A stretch of 64,000 nt of DNA from Pseudomonas sp. ML2-2023-3 (lineage in GTDB: Bacteria > Pseudomonadota > Gammaproteobacteria > Pseudomonadales > Pseudomonadaceae), in assembly GCF_037055275.1 (NCBI RefSeq), contig NZ_CP146343.1:3940501-4004500 (forward strand). The letters are read 5' to 3'. This document shows positions 9,372 through 17,975 of this stretch, in pieces. The notes below the pieces were generated by a model. That model was not told the DNA's origin and ran no database searches. It saw only the letters and a list, made by a program, of their open reading frames with translations. A program made the position numbers and the translations under genes. How positions within the stretch are numbered: the stretch's first letter is position 1; each line of letters starts with the position of its first letter.

Positions 9372-10643
9372 ATGCTCAAGACTGTTCTTCGGGCGCTCAG
9401 CGCCTGCACCTGCGTTTTATCCATGGGACCTGCGTTGGCCAGCGGCTTTGTCGATGACAGCCACGCTGACCTGGTGATGCGCAACTATTACTTCGATCGC
9501 AACTACGTCAATGCAACGCCCCAGGCCGCTGCCCGGGAATGGGCACAGGGGTTTATCCTCAACCTGCGCTCGGGCTACACCGAAGGTCCGGTCGGGTTTG
9601 GCCTGGACGCCCAGGGCTTGCTCGGTGTGCGCCTGGACTCCTCACGCGCACGCACCGGCACCGGCCTGCTGCCCTACAACGCCACCACCCGCGAACCTGC
9701 CGATGAATACTCGGAACTGGGGCTGACAGCCAAGGCCCGCGTCTCGAAAAGCGAGCTGCAACTGGGCACCATCAGCACCTTTTTGCCGATCGCATTCGCC
9801 AGCCCTACCCGCCTGCTGCCGCAAACGTTTCGCGGCGCGTATCTGAAGTCCCAGGAAATTGATCAACTGACGCTGCACGTCGGCTGGCTGGACCGCATCA
9901 ACCTGCGCGACTCAACCGACTACCAGAAAATGTCGGTCGGTTCCCCCAATGGCCGCTTCAATGGTGCTGCCGAGTCGAACCGTTTCATGTTTATCGGCGG
10001 TGACTACGCCTGGTCACCGCACCTGACCCTCAAGTACTACCACGCTGAACTGGCGCAGTTGTACCGCAAGGATTTTTACGGCTTTGTCGACAATCGCCCG
10101 ATGGGCCCCGGCAGCCTGAAAAGTGATTTTCGTTTGTTTATCACTGGCGAAGACGGCGCAGCCAAAGCCGGGACGGTGGACAACCGCAATGCGGCACTGA
10201 TGCTGACCTACAGCCTGGGCGCCCATAAATTTGGCGCCGGTTACATGCAACTGACCGGCAAGACCGGCATGCCGTATCTGTTTGGCACCGAACCGCTGGT
10301 GATCACCGAAGGCACCCTGAGTTCGGAGTTCCTCAACCCCAAGGAACGCAGCTGGCAGGTGCGCTATGACTACAACTTTGCCGGGATGGGCGCGCCGGGC
10401 CTCAACGGCATGCTGCGCTACGTGAGTGGCGACAATATCGAGCTGGCCCGGTTCGGCGGTTCGAACCTGAGCGAGAGCGAAAAGGACATCGAGGTCTCTT
10501 ACGTGCTGCAGAGCGGACCGCTAAAGGACCTCTCCCTGCGGTTGCGCAACGCCTGGTACCGCAACGATTTCACGGCACAGGCCAGCCACAGGGATGACAA
10601 CGAGTTGCGGGTCAATATCGATTACACCTGGAAGCTGTGGTGA
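9372..10643 (+). CDS. OprD-family outer-membrane porin
   Basis: A 423-residue porin with a signal peptide cut after about residue 24 (SMGPALASG). It has the OprD-family start of the mature protein (FVDDSHADLVMRNYYFDRNY), repeated amphipathic beta strands and a final aromatic strand ending TWKLW. OprD/Opd channels carry amino acids or aromatic acids. Its place at the end of the mhp cluster suggests uptake of phenylpropionate-type acids, but the substrate cannot be read from the sequence. The start at 9372 gives the signal peptide; an upstream in-frame extension overlaps mhpT and is ignored. Confidence 0.88.
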   Translation: MLKTVLRALSACTCVLSMGPALASGFVDDSHADLVMRNYYFDRNYVNATPQAAAREWAQGFILNLRSGYTEGPVGFGLDAQGLLGVRLDSSRARTGTGLLPYNATTREPADEYSELGLTAKARVSKSELQLGTISTFLPIAFASPTRLLPQTFRGAYLKSQEIDQLTLHVGWLDRINLRDSTDYQKMSVGSPNGRFNGAAESNRFMFIGGDYAWSPHLTLKYYHAELAQLYRKDFYGFVDNRPMGPGSLKSDFRLFITGEDGAAKAGTVDNRNAALMLTYSLGAHKFGAGYMQLTGKTGMPYLFGTEPLVITEGTLSSEFLNPKERSWQVRYDYNFAGMGAPGLNGMLRYVSGDNIELARFGGSNLSESEKDIEVSYVLQSGPLKDLSLRLRNAWYRNDFTAQASHRDDNELRVNIDYTWKLW

Positions 10644-10735
10644 CGATTTACGACAACAAATGCGACATGGGCTGGCTGAGCAGGCAGGACTTTAGATAAG
10701 CTCTGCCACCCCCATCAGCAACCAGCGGTAAGCGC

Positions 10736-12445
10736 ATGATTGAAGTCACCGAGGTTTCCATAGCCCAACTGCGCGCCGCGCTCGAATCCGGCCAAACCAC
10801 GGCGGTCGAACTGGTGCAGGCCTATCTCGCACGGATCGACACCTACGACACCCCGAACACTCCCACCGCGCTCAATGCGGTGGTAGTGCGCAACCCGCAG
10901 GTGCTGACCGAGGCCCGGGCATCCGATGCCCGCCGGGCCAAAGGCCAGACCCTTGGCCCGCTGGATGGCATCCCTTACACCGCCAAGGACAGTTACCTGG
11001 TCAAGGGCCTGACGGCGGCGTCGGGCAGCCCGGCCTTCAAGGACCTGGTGGCGTACCGCGATGCGTTCACCATTGAACGCCTGCGCGGCGCCGGTGCCAT
11101 CTGCCTGGGCAAGACCAACATGCCGCCCATGGCCAACGGCGGGATGCAACGCGGTGTTTATGGCCGCGCCGAAAGCCCGTACAACGCTGACTACCTCACG
11201 GCCCCCTTCGCTTCCGGCTCGTCCAACGGCGCAGGCACTGCCACGGCGGCCAGCTTCTCGGCATTCGGCCTGGCAGAAGAAACCTGGTCGAGCGGACGCG
11301 GCCCGGCTTCCAACAATGGTTTGTGTGCCTACACCCCGTCACGGGGTGTGATCTCGGTGCGCGGCAACTGGCCACTGACACCGACCATGGACGTGGTGGT
11401 GCCGTTTGCCCGAACCATGGGTGATCTTCTGGAAGTGCTCGATGTGGTGGTGGCTGAAGACCCGGACACCCGCGGCGATTTGTGGCGCCTGCAACCCTGG
11501 GTGCCCATCCCGAGTGTCGCTTCGGTGCGCCCGGCTTCATATGCCGAGCTCAATGCCAATGGCGCCGCACTGGCGGGCAAGCGCTTTGGTGTGCCGCGCA
11601 TGTACATCAATGCCGACCCTGAGGCCGGCACCAGCGAGTCACCGGGTATCGGCGGCCCTACGGGGCAGCGCATCATCACCCGCGCCTCGGTCATTGATCT
11701 GTGGCAAGCCGCGCGCAAGGCCATCGAAGCCCAGGGCGGAGAAGTGATCGAAGTCGACTTCCCGCTGGTATCCAACTGCGAGGGCGACCGCCCTGGTGCC
11801 CCGACAGTGTTTACCCGTGGGCTGGTGTCCAAAGCGTTTTTGCATGATGAGTTGTGGGAGTTGTCGGCCTGGGCGTTTGACGACTTCCTGCGGGCCAACA
11901 GCGATCCAAAACTGAACCGGTTGGCCGATGTCGATGGCCCGCAGATTTTCCCTCACGACCCGGGCACCCTGCCCAATCGCGAAGACGAACTGGCGGCGGG
12001 CATGGACGAATACGTGCGCATGGCCGAGCGCGGGATTACCCCGTGGGACCAGATCAGCACCGTTCCGGACGGCCTGCGCGGTCTTGAGCAGACACGTCGA
12101 ATCGACCTGGAAGACTGGATGGACCGGTTGGGGCTCGATGCCGTGCTGTTCCCGACCGTGGCCGACGTGGGTCCGGCGGATGCGGATGTCAATCCGGCCT
12201 CGGCGGACATCGCCTGGAGCAATGGCGTGTGGGTGGCCAACGGCAACCTGGCGATTCGGCATTTGGGCGTGCCTACGGTCACGGTGCCAATGGGCGTAAT
12301 GGCGGATATCGGCATGCCGGTGGGGCTGACCTTTGCGGGCCGTGCGTATGACGATTCGGCGTTACTGCGTTTTGCTTCGGCGTTTGAGGCTACGGGCTCC
12401 AAGCGAGTGATCCCGCCGCGTACACCGCCGTTGTCGGGTCGTTAA
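10736..12445 (+). CDS. Amidase-signature family enzyme
   Basis: A 569-residue amidase-signature hydrolase. The Ser-cisSer-Lys triad can be placed as Lys84 (PYTAKDSY), Ser162 (ASGSSNGAG) and Ser186. The nucleophile region reads EETWSSGRGPA where most members have (D/E)TGGSIRxPA, so the serine and the arginine-proline are kept but the glycines before the serine are replaced by Trp-Ser. It also carries an insert around residues 300-430. There is no signal peptide, so it is probably cytoplasmic. It follows the mhp porin after 92 bases on the same strand; a role in releasing phenylpropionate from amides is only a guess. The substrate is unknown. Confidence 0.75.
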   Translation: MIEVTEVSIAQLRAALESGQTTAVELVQAYLARIDTYDTPNTPTALNAVVVRNPQVLTEARASDARRAKGQTLGPLDGIPYTAKDSYLVKGLTAASGSPAFKDLVAYRDAFTIERLRGAGAICLGKTNMPPMANGGMQRGVYGRAESPYNADYLTAPFASGSSNGAGTATAASFSAFGLAEETWSSGRGPASNNGLCAYTPSRGVISVRGNWPLTPTMDVVVPFARTMGDLLEVLDVVVAEDPDTRGDLWRLQPWVPIPSVASVRPASYAELNANGAALAGKRFGVPRMYINADPEAGTSESPGIGGPTGQRIITRASVIDLWQAARKAIEAQGGEVIEVDFPLVSNCEGDRPGAPTVFTRGLVSKAFLHDELWELSAWAFDDFLRANSDPKLNRLADVDGPQIFPHDPGTLPNREDELAAGMDEYVRMAERGITPWDQISTVPDGLRGLEQTRRIDLEDWMDRLGLDAVLFPTVADVGPADADVNPASADIAWSNGVWVANGNLAIRHLGVPTVTVPMGVMADIGMPVGLTFAGRAYDDSALLRFASAFEATGSKRVIPPRTPPLSGR

Positions 12446-12492
12446 CTGGAGGATCTCGTCAGCGGTCGTAAATCCGGAATACGCGGTATGCC

Positions 12493-13029
12493 TGATTAAC
12501 CGTGGATGCTGATCTTACGACTGCTTCGCAGCCGATCGCAGCCTCGCACGGCTCGTCAGCGACTACAGTTCGCCATCTACCCTTGTAGTCGCTGACGAGT
12601 AGAACGAGGCTGCGATCGATCGCGAAGCGGTCGCAAATCCGGTAAACGCGGCATGCCTGATTAACCGTGAACGCTGATCTTACGACTGCTGCACAGCCGA
12701 TCGCAGCCTCGCACGGCTCGTCAGCGACTACAGTTCGCCATCTACCCTTGTAGTCGCTGACGAGTAGAACGAGGCTGCGATCGATCGCGAAGCGGTCGCA
12801 AAACCGGTAAACGCGGTAAGCCTGATTAACCGTGGAAGCTGATCTTACGACTGCTTCGCAGCCGATCGCAGCCTCGCACGGCTCGTCAGCGACTACAGTT
12901 CGCCACCTACCTCTTGTAGTCGCTGACGAGTAGAACGAGGCTGCGATCGATCGCGAAGCGGTCGCAAATCCGGTACACGCAGTATGCCTGGTTAACCGTG
13001 AACGCTGATCTTACGACTGCTTCGCAGCC
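12493..13029. repeat. 165-bp tandem repeats, three units plus a partial fourth, overlapping the ridA 3' end
   Basis: The marker tgattaaccgtg recurs at 12493, 12658, 12823 and (as tggttaaccgtg) 12989, giving periods of 165, 165 and 166. Each full unit holds a long inverted repeat built from gatcgcagcctcgc..cgtcagcgactacag and its complement, a form of Pseudomonas intergenic hairpin. Each unit also has ttacgactgc followed by ttcgcagcc (one copy has tgcacagcc). In the last, partial unit these 19 bases are the final codons and stop of the ridA gene, so the duplicated unit includes the gene's tail. This fills the gap between the amidase and ridA genes. Confidence 0.9.
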
Positions 13030-13394
13030 ATCGCCGTCACTTCTACCCGCATCCCTTCAACCGCCAACGAGGCCACTCCCACCGCCGCACGCACCGGCCA
13101 CGGCTTGGCAAAAAACCGTTTGTACACTTCGTTAAACGCTGCACGATCAGCCATGTCGGTCAGGTAGATAGTCAGGTGCAACACCCGGTCCATCGAACTG
13201 CCCGCCTTCTCCAGCGCTACCTTGAGCGCCTGCAGCGTGCATTCGCTCTGCTCGACAATCCCGCCCAGCTCAAGGCTGCCGTCAGCACGGGTCGGGATCT
13301 GGGTGGACATCAGGATGCCGCCGAAACCGGCAACATCCGATGAGATGGAGTCAGCATCAGGATCGGGAACAAACGTCAGGTCGTGATTACTCAT
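13011..13394 (-). CDS. RidA/YjgF-family protein (enamine/imine deaminase)
   Basis: A 127-residue RidA-type protein. Family members hydrolyse reactive enamines and imines; the carboxylate-binding arginine is in the WPVRAAVGVASL segment near residue 105. The C-terminus (MRVEVTAMAAKQS) lies in the partial fourth copy of the 165-bp repeat. It is the last gene of the minus-strand pectin run, 85 bases after the GH28 gene. RidA paralogues are common in catabolic operons that form imine or enamine intermediates; a specific role here is not evident. Confidence 0.85.
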   Translation of the reverse strand: MSNHDLTFVPDPDADSISSDVAGFGGILMSTQIPTRADGSLELGGIVEQSECTLQALKVALEKAGSSMDRVLHLTIYLTDMADRAAFNEVYKRFFAKPWPVRAAVGVASLAVEGMRVEVTAMAAKQS

Positions 13395-13479
13395 GGGAGT
13401 CTCTTGTTTGAGTCAAACAAGGATTGTCGCGTGTGCCAGCACCGCCGACAACCCTTGCCAGGATCACACTCCCCCGACG

Positions 13480-15300
13480 CTACAACGGCCCGGGCTCCAC
13501 ACCCTTGAAGCTCAACCCCTGGCTGTCGCTCACTTGCCAGGGATTGGTCCCGCCCGTATCGGTAAACACCACCTCTGCAAACTGCGAGTCTTTCAAGCCG
13601 TCAATCCGCGCTTTGGCCGGGCCGCTGAAACGCACTCGCTCGAAGACCAACCCTTGGTGGTAAGCGTTGTTTTTACTGTCGCCCTTGACCTCGATAGCCG
13701 CTCCCCGGGCGTTCTCGACACTCACGTCGGTGACGCGAATATCCCGGAACTGCCCCGGCACCGTCGAGCGCCGGTAGTCGAGCTTGGCATTCGGGTCGTT
13801 GTAGTCGAGGGTGAAAATAAACGCCTGCTTGACGGTGTTGCGAATCGCAGAATCGCGGAAGGTGACGTTGCGCGCACCGCCATCCATGAAGTTGGTGCTC
13901 TTCATGCGCAGCCCCGCATCGGTGCCGTCCGAGACGTTGTCTTCTGCAAGGATGTTTTGAATCCAGGCGCCGGTATGGCTGCCCGCAACGACCATGCCGT
14001 GGCCCTTGCGGAAGAAGTTGTTGAAGATCCAGGCATCTTCCTGGGGCTTCTGATGCACCGCATCGGCCCCGGTGCCCGCGGCGAAGTTGACGCAGTCATC
14101 ACCGGTGTCGAAAAAGTTGTTGAACACCATGGCGCCCTTGCTGTTCGCAAACTCGATGCCATCGCCATTGTTGGCGTCGTAGGTCTTGTGCGTGGTGTTG
14201 GCCAGCACCACGTTTTCGGTCTCCAGGTTCATGATCCCGTGGTAGGCCGGATTGAGCACGGTGAAGCCGCCATAAAACACATTCTTCACGTCACGCAAGG
14301 TGATCAATGAGGAGCGCATCTGCCCATACGCATCCTTGACGTTCATGCCGCGGGCAACGGCTTGCTCCACCTGGGCCTTGGCCAAAACGCCGTCCAGCAT
14401 GTAGCGGGTGTTATCGCTGGGCAGGTAGAACGGCAGCGCCTGACCCGTCTCGTCCTGCACATCGGCCTGGCGCTTCCAGCCATTGCCGTCAATGGTGCCC
14501 GGGCCGACGATGCGAATATTTTCGAAGCGCTGGTGCTGCTTCGGATCTCTGGGCAACGCGTTGATCAAGGACGCCGGCCGCACAGTGGTGGAATACGGAT
14601 ACTGGATATAACCCGCCAGCGGATAGTCTTCGGCCCGCTCGGAGCCCAGCAACGTGGCGCCTTCAGCCATTTGCAGGGTCATGTTGCTCTTGAGGTAAAG
14701 CGCCCCGCTTTTGTAGATGCCCTTGGGCAGCAGCACTTTGCAGCCGACGGTACAGGCGTCGATGGCGCTCTGGATGGCTTGTGTATCGAGGCTGCTGCCG
14801 TCACCCCTGGCGCCGTACTGCATGACGTCAAAGACCGCAGGCACAGGGGTGGTGCGTTGCTCCACGGCCGGGCTGTCGACCGATTCCTGGCCATCAGCCC
14901 CTACCGAACGCACGGTAAAACGGTACGGGGTGTCCGGCTTGAGGCCCTGTGCGGTGTAGCTGTGGATGCCGATGCGGTGGTGAAAGTTGGCCTTGTCCTG
15001 CTCGTAGAAGCGGTTGATGTAAGGCTTGGCGGGCGACACCCGGTCATTGTTGGCGTTACTGCTGCCCAGCAGCACGCCGTTGGCGTAAACCCGGTAATCC
15101 TTGACCGCAGCATGGTCTGCCGGTTTTTCCCAGACCAGAATGATCTCCTGATCATCAAAGGCCAGGGTCGGCACTTGCACCTTCAGTGGCGCCTGCAACG
15201 CGGCCCACAGCGGCAGGCTGAACCCCAGCGCCAGGGTGGCCACCGCCGACCGGGTCAGCACCCGCCTGGGTAAAGCAGTCGTCGTGTTTTGATCCAACAT
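13480..15300 (-). CDS. Exported GH28 exo-polygalacturonase-type pectinase with N-terminal fibronectin-III-like domain
   Basis: A 606-residue glycoside hydrolase family 28 protein with an export signal (hydrophobic run at 18-34), a fibronectin-III-like domain at about 40-150 and a right-handed beta-helix from about 155. All four GH28 catalytic blocks are visible: NGD (378-380), DD (401-402), GSH in place of GHG (440-442) and RMK (465-467). The architecture matches exo-poly-alpha-galacturonosidases (PehX type), which release digalacturonate from chain ends. The ATG at 15300 follows AAGGAAGACAAT; a GTG at 15330 is a weaker option. It lies between the ABC transporter genes and ridA. Confidence 0.88.
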   Translation of the reverse strand: MLDQNTTTALPRRVLTRSAVATLALGFSLPLWAALQAPLKVQVPTLAFDDQEIILVWEKPADHAAVKDYRVYANGVLLGSSNANNDRVSPAKPYINRFYEQDKANFHHRIGIHSYTAQGLKPDTPYRFTVRSVGADGQESVDSPAVEQRTTPVPAVFDVMQYGARGDGSSLDTQAIQSAIDACTVGCKVLLPKGIYKSGALYLKSNMTLQMAEGATLLGSERAEDYPLAGYIQYPYSTTVRPASLINALPRDPKQHQRFENIRIVGPGTIDGNGWKRQADVQDETGQALPFYLPSDNTRYMLDGVLAKAQVEQAVARGMNVKDAYGQMRSSLITLRDVKNVFYGGFTVLNPAYHGIMNLETENVVLANTTHKTYDANNGDGIEFANSKGAMVFNNFFDTGDDCVNFAAGTGADAVHQKPQEDAWIFNNFFRKGHGMVVAGSHTGAWIQNILAEDNVSDGTDAGLRMKSTNFMDGGARNVTFRDSAIRNTVKQAFIFTLDYNDPNAKLDYRRSTVPGQFRDIRVTDVSVENARGAAIEVKGDSKNNAYHQGLVFERVRFSGPAKARIDGLKDSQFAEVVFTDTGGTNPWQVSDSQGLSFKGVEPGPL

Positions 15301-15341
15301 ATTGTCTTCCTTATTGTTGTGAATCGTCACGCCAGAGCCGT

Positions 15342-16103
15342 TTAAGCCGATGCCTGGCTGAAATCGCGACTGGCCTGCACCAGCATTTGGGTATAGGCGT
15401 GGACCGCCGAGTCCTGACTCAGGGCCTTGCTGTCCAGCAGTTCAACGATTTTGCCCTGCTGCATCACGGCCACACGATCACACAGGTGCGTCACCACCCC
15501 CAGGTCGTGAGTCACCATCAAGTACGTGAGCTTTTCCCGCTCACGCAGGTCCGTGAGCAGGTTGAGGATTTCGGCTTGCACCGAAACATCCAGGGCCGAG
15601 GTCGGCTCATCCAGCAGCAGCACCCGTGGCTCCAGAATCAGGGCCCGGGCAATGGCCACCCGCTGACGCTGACCACCGGACAGTTGATGGGGATAGCGAT
15701 AACGGAAACTGTCATTCAGACCGACCTTGAGCAGGATTTCATTGATCCGGTCATCCTTGTCCCCTACCCCGTGAATGATCAGCGGCTCGCGCAGGGCGGT
15801 GTCAATGGTGTGGCGCGGATGCAGGGAGCCGTAGGGGTCCTGGAAGACCATCTGCACCTTGCGAAAATGCTCCTTGGACAGTTTGTGCTGCAACGGCACG
15901 CCAGCAATGCTCAGCTCGCCACTCCAGTGCCGGTACTGGCCGGCCAGGCAGCGCAGGACCGTGGTCTTGCCCGAGCCGGACTCCCCCACCAGACCAAAGG
16001 ATTCGCCATCGGCGACACTCAGATTGACATCCTGCAACACGTGGTTATGAGCCGCGCCTGCACCAAAGCTCAGGTTCAGCGAACGGGCTTGAATCATGGA
16101 CAT
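15342..16103 (-). CDS. ABC transporter ATP-binding protein, DppF/OppF type
   Basis: A 253-residue ATPase with Walker A (GESGSGKT), Q-loop (MVFQDPYGSLHP), ABC signature (LSGGQRQRVAIARAL), Walker B (VLLLDEPTSALD) and a switch histidine (MVTHDLG). It is shorter at the C-terminus than many OppF proteins. The ATG at 16103 follows GAGGAAACC with proper spacing; the upstream in-frame ATG at 16130 would overlap the preceding gene. It pairs with the adjacent second ATPase to power the peptide-type transporter of the pectin run. Confidence 0.9.
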   Translation of the reverse strand: MSMIQARSLNLSFGAGAAHNHVLQDVNLSVADGESFGLVGESGSGKTTVLRCLAGQYRHWSGELSIAGVPLQHKLSKEHFRKVQMVFQDPYGSLHPRHTIDTALREPLIIHGVGDKDDRINEILLKVGLNDSFRYRYPHQLSGGQRQRVAIARALILEPRVLLLDEPTSALDVSVQAEILNLLTDLREREKLTYLMVTHDLGVVTHLCDRVAVMQQGKIVELLDSKALSQDSAVHAYTQMLVQASRDFSQASA

Positions 16104-16114
16104 GACGGGTTTCC

Positions 16115-16969
16115 TCAGTGGGTCAGCCAAAGCGGGTCACGCTGCAGCACCGGCAGGCGCACACGGCGATTATCCATACTGGGCAGCGCAGCCAGCAGGC
16201 CACGGGTATAGGGGTGCTGGGCATTTTGCAGGTCGCAGGCAGCAAGAGACTCCACCACCCGCCCGGCATACATCACCAGCACACGGTCGCAGTAGTTGCG
16301 CACCAGATTCAGGTCGTGGCTGACAAAGATCAGTCCCATCTCCTGCTCCTCGACCAACTCCTCGAGCACGCTGAGTACCTGCTGGCGAACGGAAACATCA
16401 AGGGCGGAAGTCGGCTCGTCGGCGATGATCACTTCCGGTCGCGTGATGACCATCATCGCGATCATGATGCGTTGCCCCATGCCCCCGGACACTTCGTGGG
16501 GGTACAGGCCGTAGACCCTTTTTGGATCACGGATATGCACTTTTTCGAGCATTTCCATGACCCGTTCCCGGGCCTCGCTGCGGCTGGCCTTGTGATGGGC
16601 CAGGTAGGCTTCAGCGATCTGGTCGCCGACTTTGACCACCGGGTTCAACGAGTACTTGGGGTCTTGCATGACCATGGAAATGCGCTGCCCGCGAATCTTC
16701 TGCATGGCCTTTTCACTGGCACTGAGCAGATCGACTTCGCAGAATTGCAGGGTGTTGGCGGTGATCCGGGTGCTGCTCGGGTGCAACTTGAGCAGGCTGC
16801 GCCCGACCGTCGACTTGCCCGAACCGGACTCGCCGACAATGGCCAGCTTTTCCCGACCCAGGGTGAAGGACACATCGCGCACGGCATGGGTTTCTTTCTG
16901 GCCGTTGACGAAGCGCACATTGAGCCCTTCGACGACCAGTTTATGGGTGGACACGGTATTCGCAGACAT
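16115..16969 (-). CDS. ABC transporter ATP-binding protein, DppD/OppD type
   Basis: A 284-residue ATPase with Walker A GESGSGKS, the OppD-type signature SGGMGQRIMIAMM, Walker B VIIADEPTSALD and the switch segment FVSHDLN. The C-terminus (HPYTRGLLAALPSM) is the region that precedes the cluster-binding extension in DppD/OppD proteins, here cut short without the usual CPxxxxxC motif. The ribosome-binding site TGGAGG lies just upstream. It sits between the second permease gene and the DppF-type ATPase gene. Confidence 0.9.
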   Translation of the reverse strand: MSANTVSTHKLVVEGLNVRFVNGQKETHAVRDVSFTLGREKLAIVGESGSGKSTVGRSLLKLHPSSTRITANTLQFCEVDLLSASEKAMQKIRGQRISMVMQDPKYSLNPVVKVGDQIAEAYLAHHKASRSEARERVMEMLEKVHIRDPKRVYGLYPHEVSGGMGQRIMIAMMVITRPEVIIADEPTSALDVSVRQQVLSVLEELVEEQEMGLIFVSHDLNLVRNYCDRVLVMYAGRVVESLAACDLQNAQHPYTRGLLAALPSMDNRRVRLPVLQRDPLWLTH

Positions 16970-16980
16970 AGGGCCTCCAG

Positions 16981-17904
16981 TTACTCGCTACGCGGATCGA
17001 GAATGTCCCGCAGGCCATCGCCCAACAGGTTGAATGCCAGGCTGACCAGCATGATCGCGGCCCCTGGAACAGCGACCAGCCACCAGCACTCGAGCATGTA
17101 GCGCCGACCCGTGGAGATCATCGCGCCCCACTCCGGCGACGGCGCCTGGGCCCCAAGCCCAAGGAAGCCCAGGGCGGCGGCCGTGAGGATGATCCCGGCC
17201 ATGTTCATGGTCAGGCGGATGATCACCGACGACAGGCACATCGGCACGATGTGACGCAGGATGATCCGCGCAGGCGAAGCGCCTTGCAGCTCGACAGCGA
17301 CCACAAAGTCGGCCTTGCGCAGGGACAGGGTTTCGGCCCGCGCCAGTCGTGCGATAGGCGGCCAGGATGTCAGTGCAATAGCGACCACCGCATGCTCCAG
17401 GCCAGGGCCCAGTGCCGCGATAAAGGCCAGTGCCAGTACCAGGCTTGGAAAGGAGATGAATATATCGGTCAGGCGCATGAACACCGTGTCGACGATGCCG
17501 CCGAAATAACCGGAGACGGTGCCGATAAACAGGCCGATGGGCCCGACGATCACCGTCACCAGGGTGATGATGTACAGGGTGATGCGCGAACCGTAGACCA
17601 GCCGGCTGAACACATCGCGGCCGTATTCATCGGTGCCGAACCAGTGGGCGGCACCCGGCGGCTGCAGGGCGTCGGCCAGGTTCTGCGCGACGGGGTCATG
17701 GGTGGCAATCCAGGGTGCGAACGTCGCCACCACAATCAGCAAGAGTGCGACCAGCAGCCCGGCCAGTGTCATGGGGTTGCGCAGCAGATGCCGCAGCACC
17801 CGCAGACCGTTCTTGCACAGGGCATCGAAGCTGGATGCCGGAGCATGGTGCAACGGCTGTTTGAGGCTGGAATCGGTAGAAGACATGGTGGGAATCATCG
17901 GCAT
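16981..17904 (-). CDS. ABC transporter permease, DppC/OppC type
   Basis: A 307-residue inner-membrane permease with an N-terminal cytoplasmic segment, a first transmembrane helix near residue 45-65, the OppC-type periplasmic segment PPGAAHWFGTDEYGRDVFSR and the EAA-type coupling loop (VELQGASPARIILRHIVP). Six membrane spans are likely. The gene ends 11 bases before the ATPase gene. It forms the membrane pair with the DppB-type permease, from which it is separated by a solute-binding protein gene. Confidence 0.9.
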   Translation of the reverse strand: MPMIPTMSSTDSSLKQPLHHAPASSFDALCKNGLRVLRHLLRNPMTLAGLLVALLLIVVATFAPWIATHDPVAQNLADALQPPGAAHWFGTDEYGRDVFSRLVYGSRITLYIITLVTVIVGPIGLFIGTVSGYFGGIVDTVFMRLTDIFISFPSLVLALAFIAALGPGLEHAVVAIALTSWPPIARLARAETLSLRKADFVVAVELQGASPARIILRHIVPMCLSSVIIRLTMNMAGIILTAAALGFLGLGAQAPSPEWGAMISTGRRYMLECWWLVAVPGAAIMLVSLAFNLLGDGLRDILDPRSE

Positions 17905-17975
17905 GTTCTCGGATTGAAATCAGGTTCACCGGATACGCCCGCAGGCGCGTCCGGCAGCACTTCGCGGGTGAACAC

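Noticed and set aside
12446..13010. Repeat array considered as a CRISPR
   Set aside because: Units are 165 bases with self-complementary interiors and no short repeats with unique spacers; no cas genes are near.
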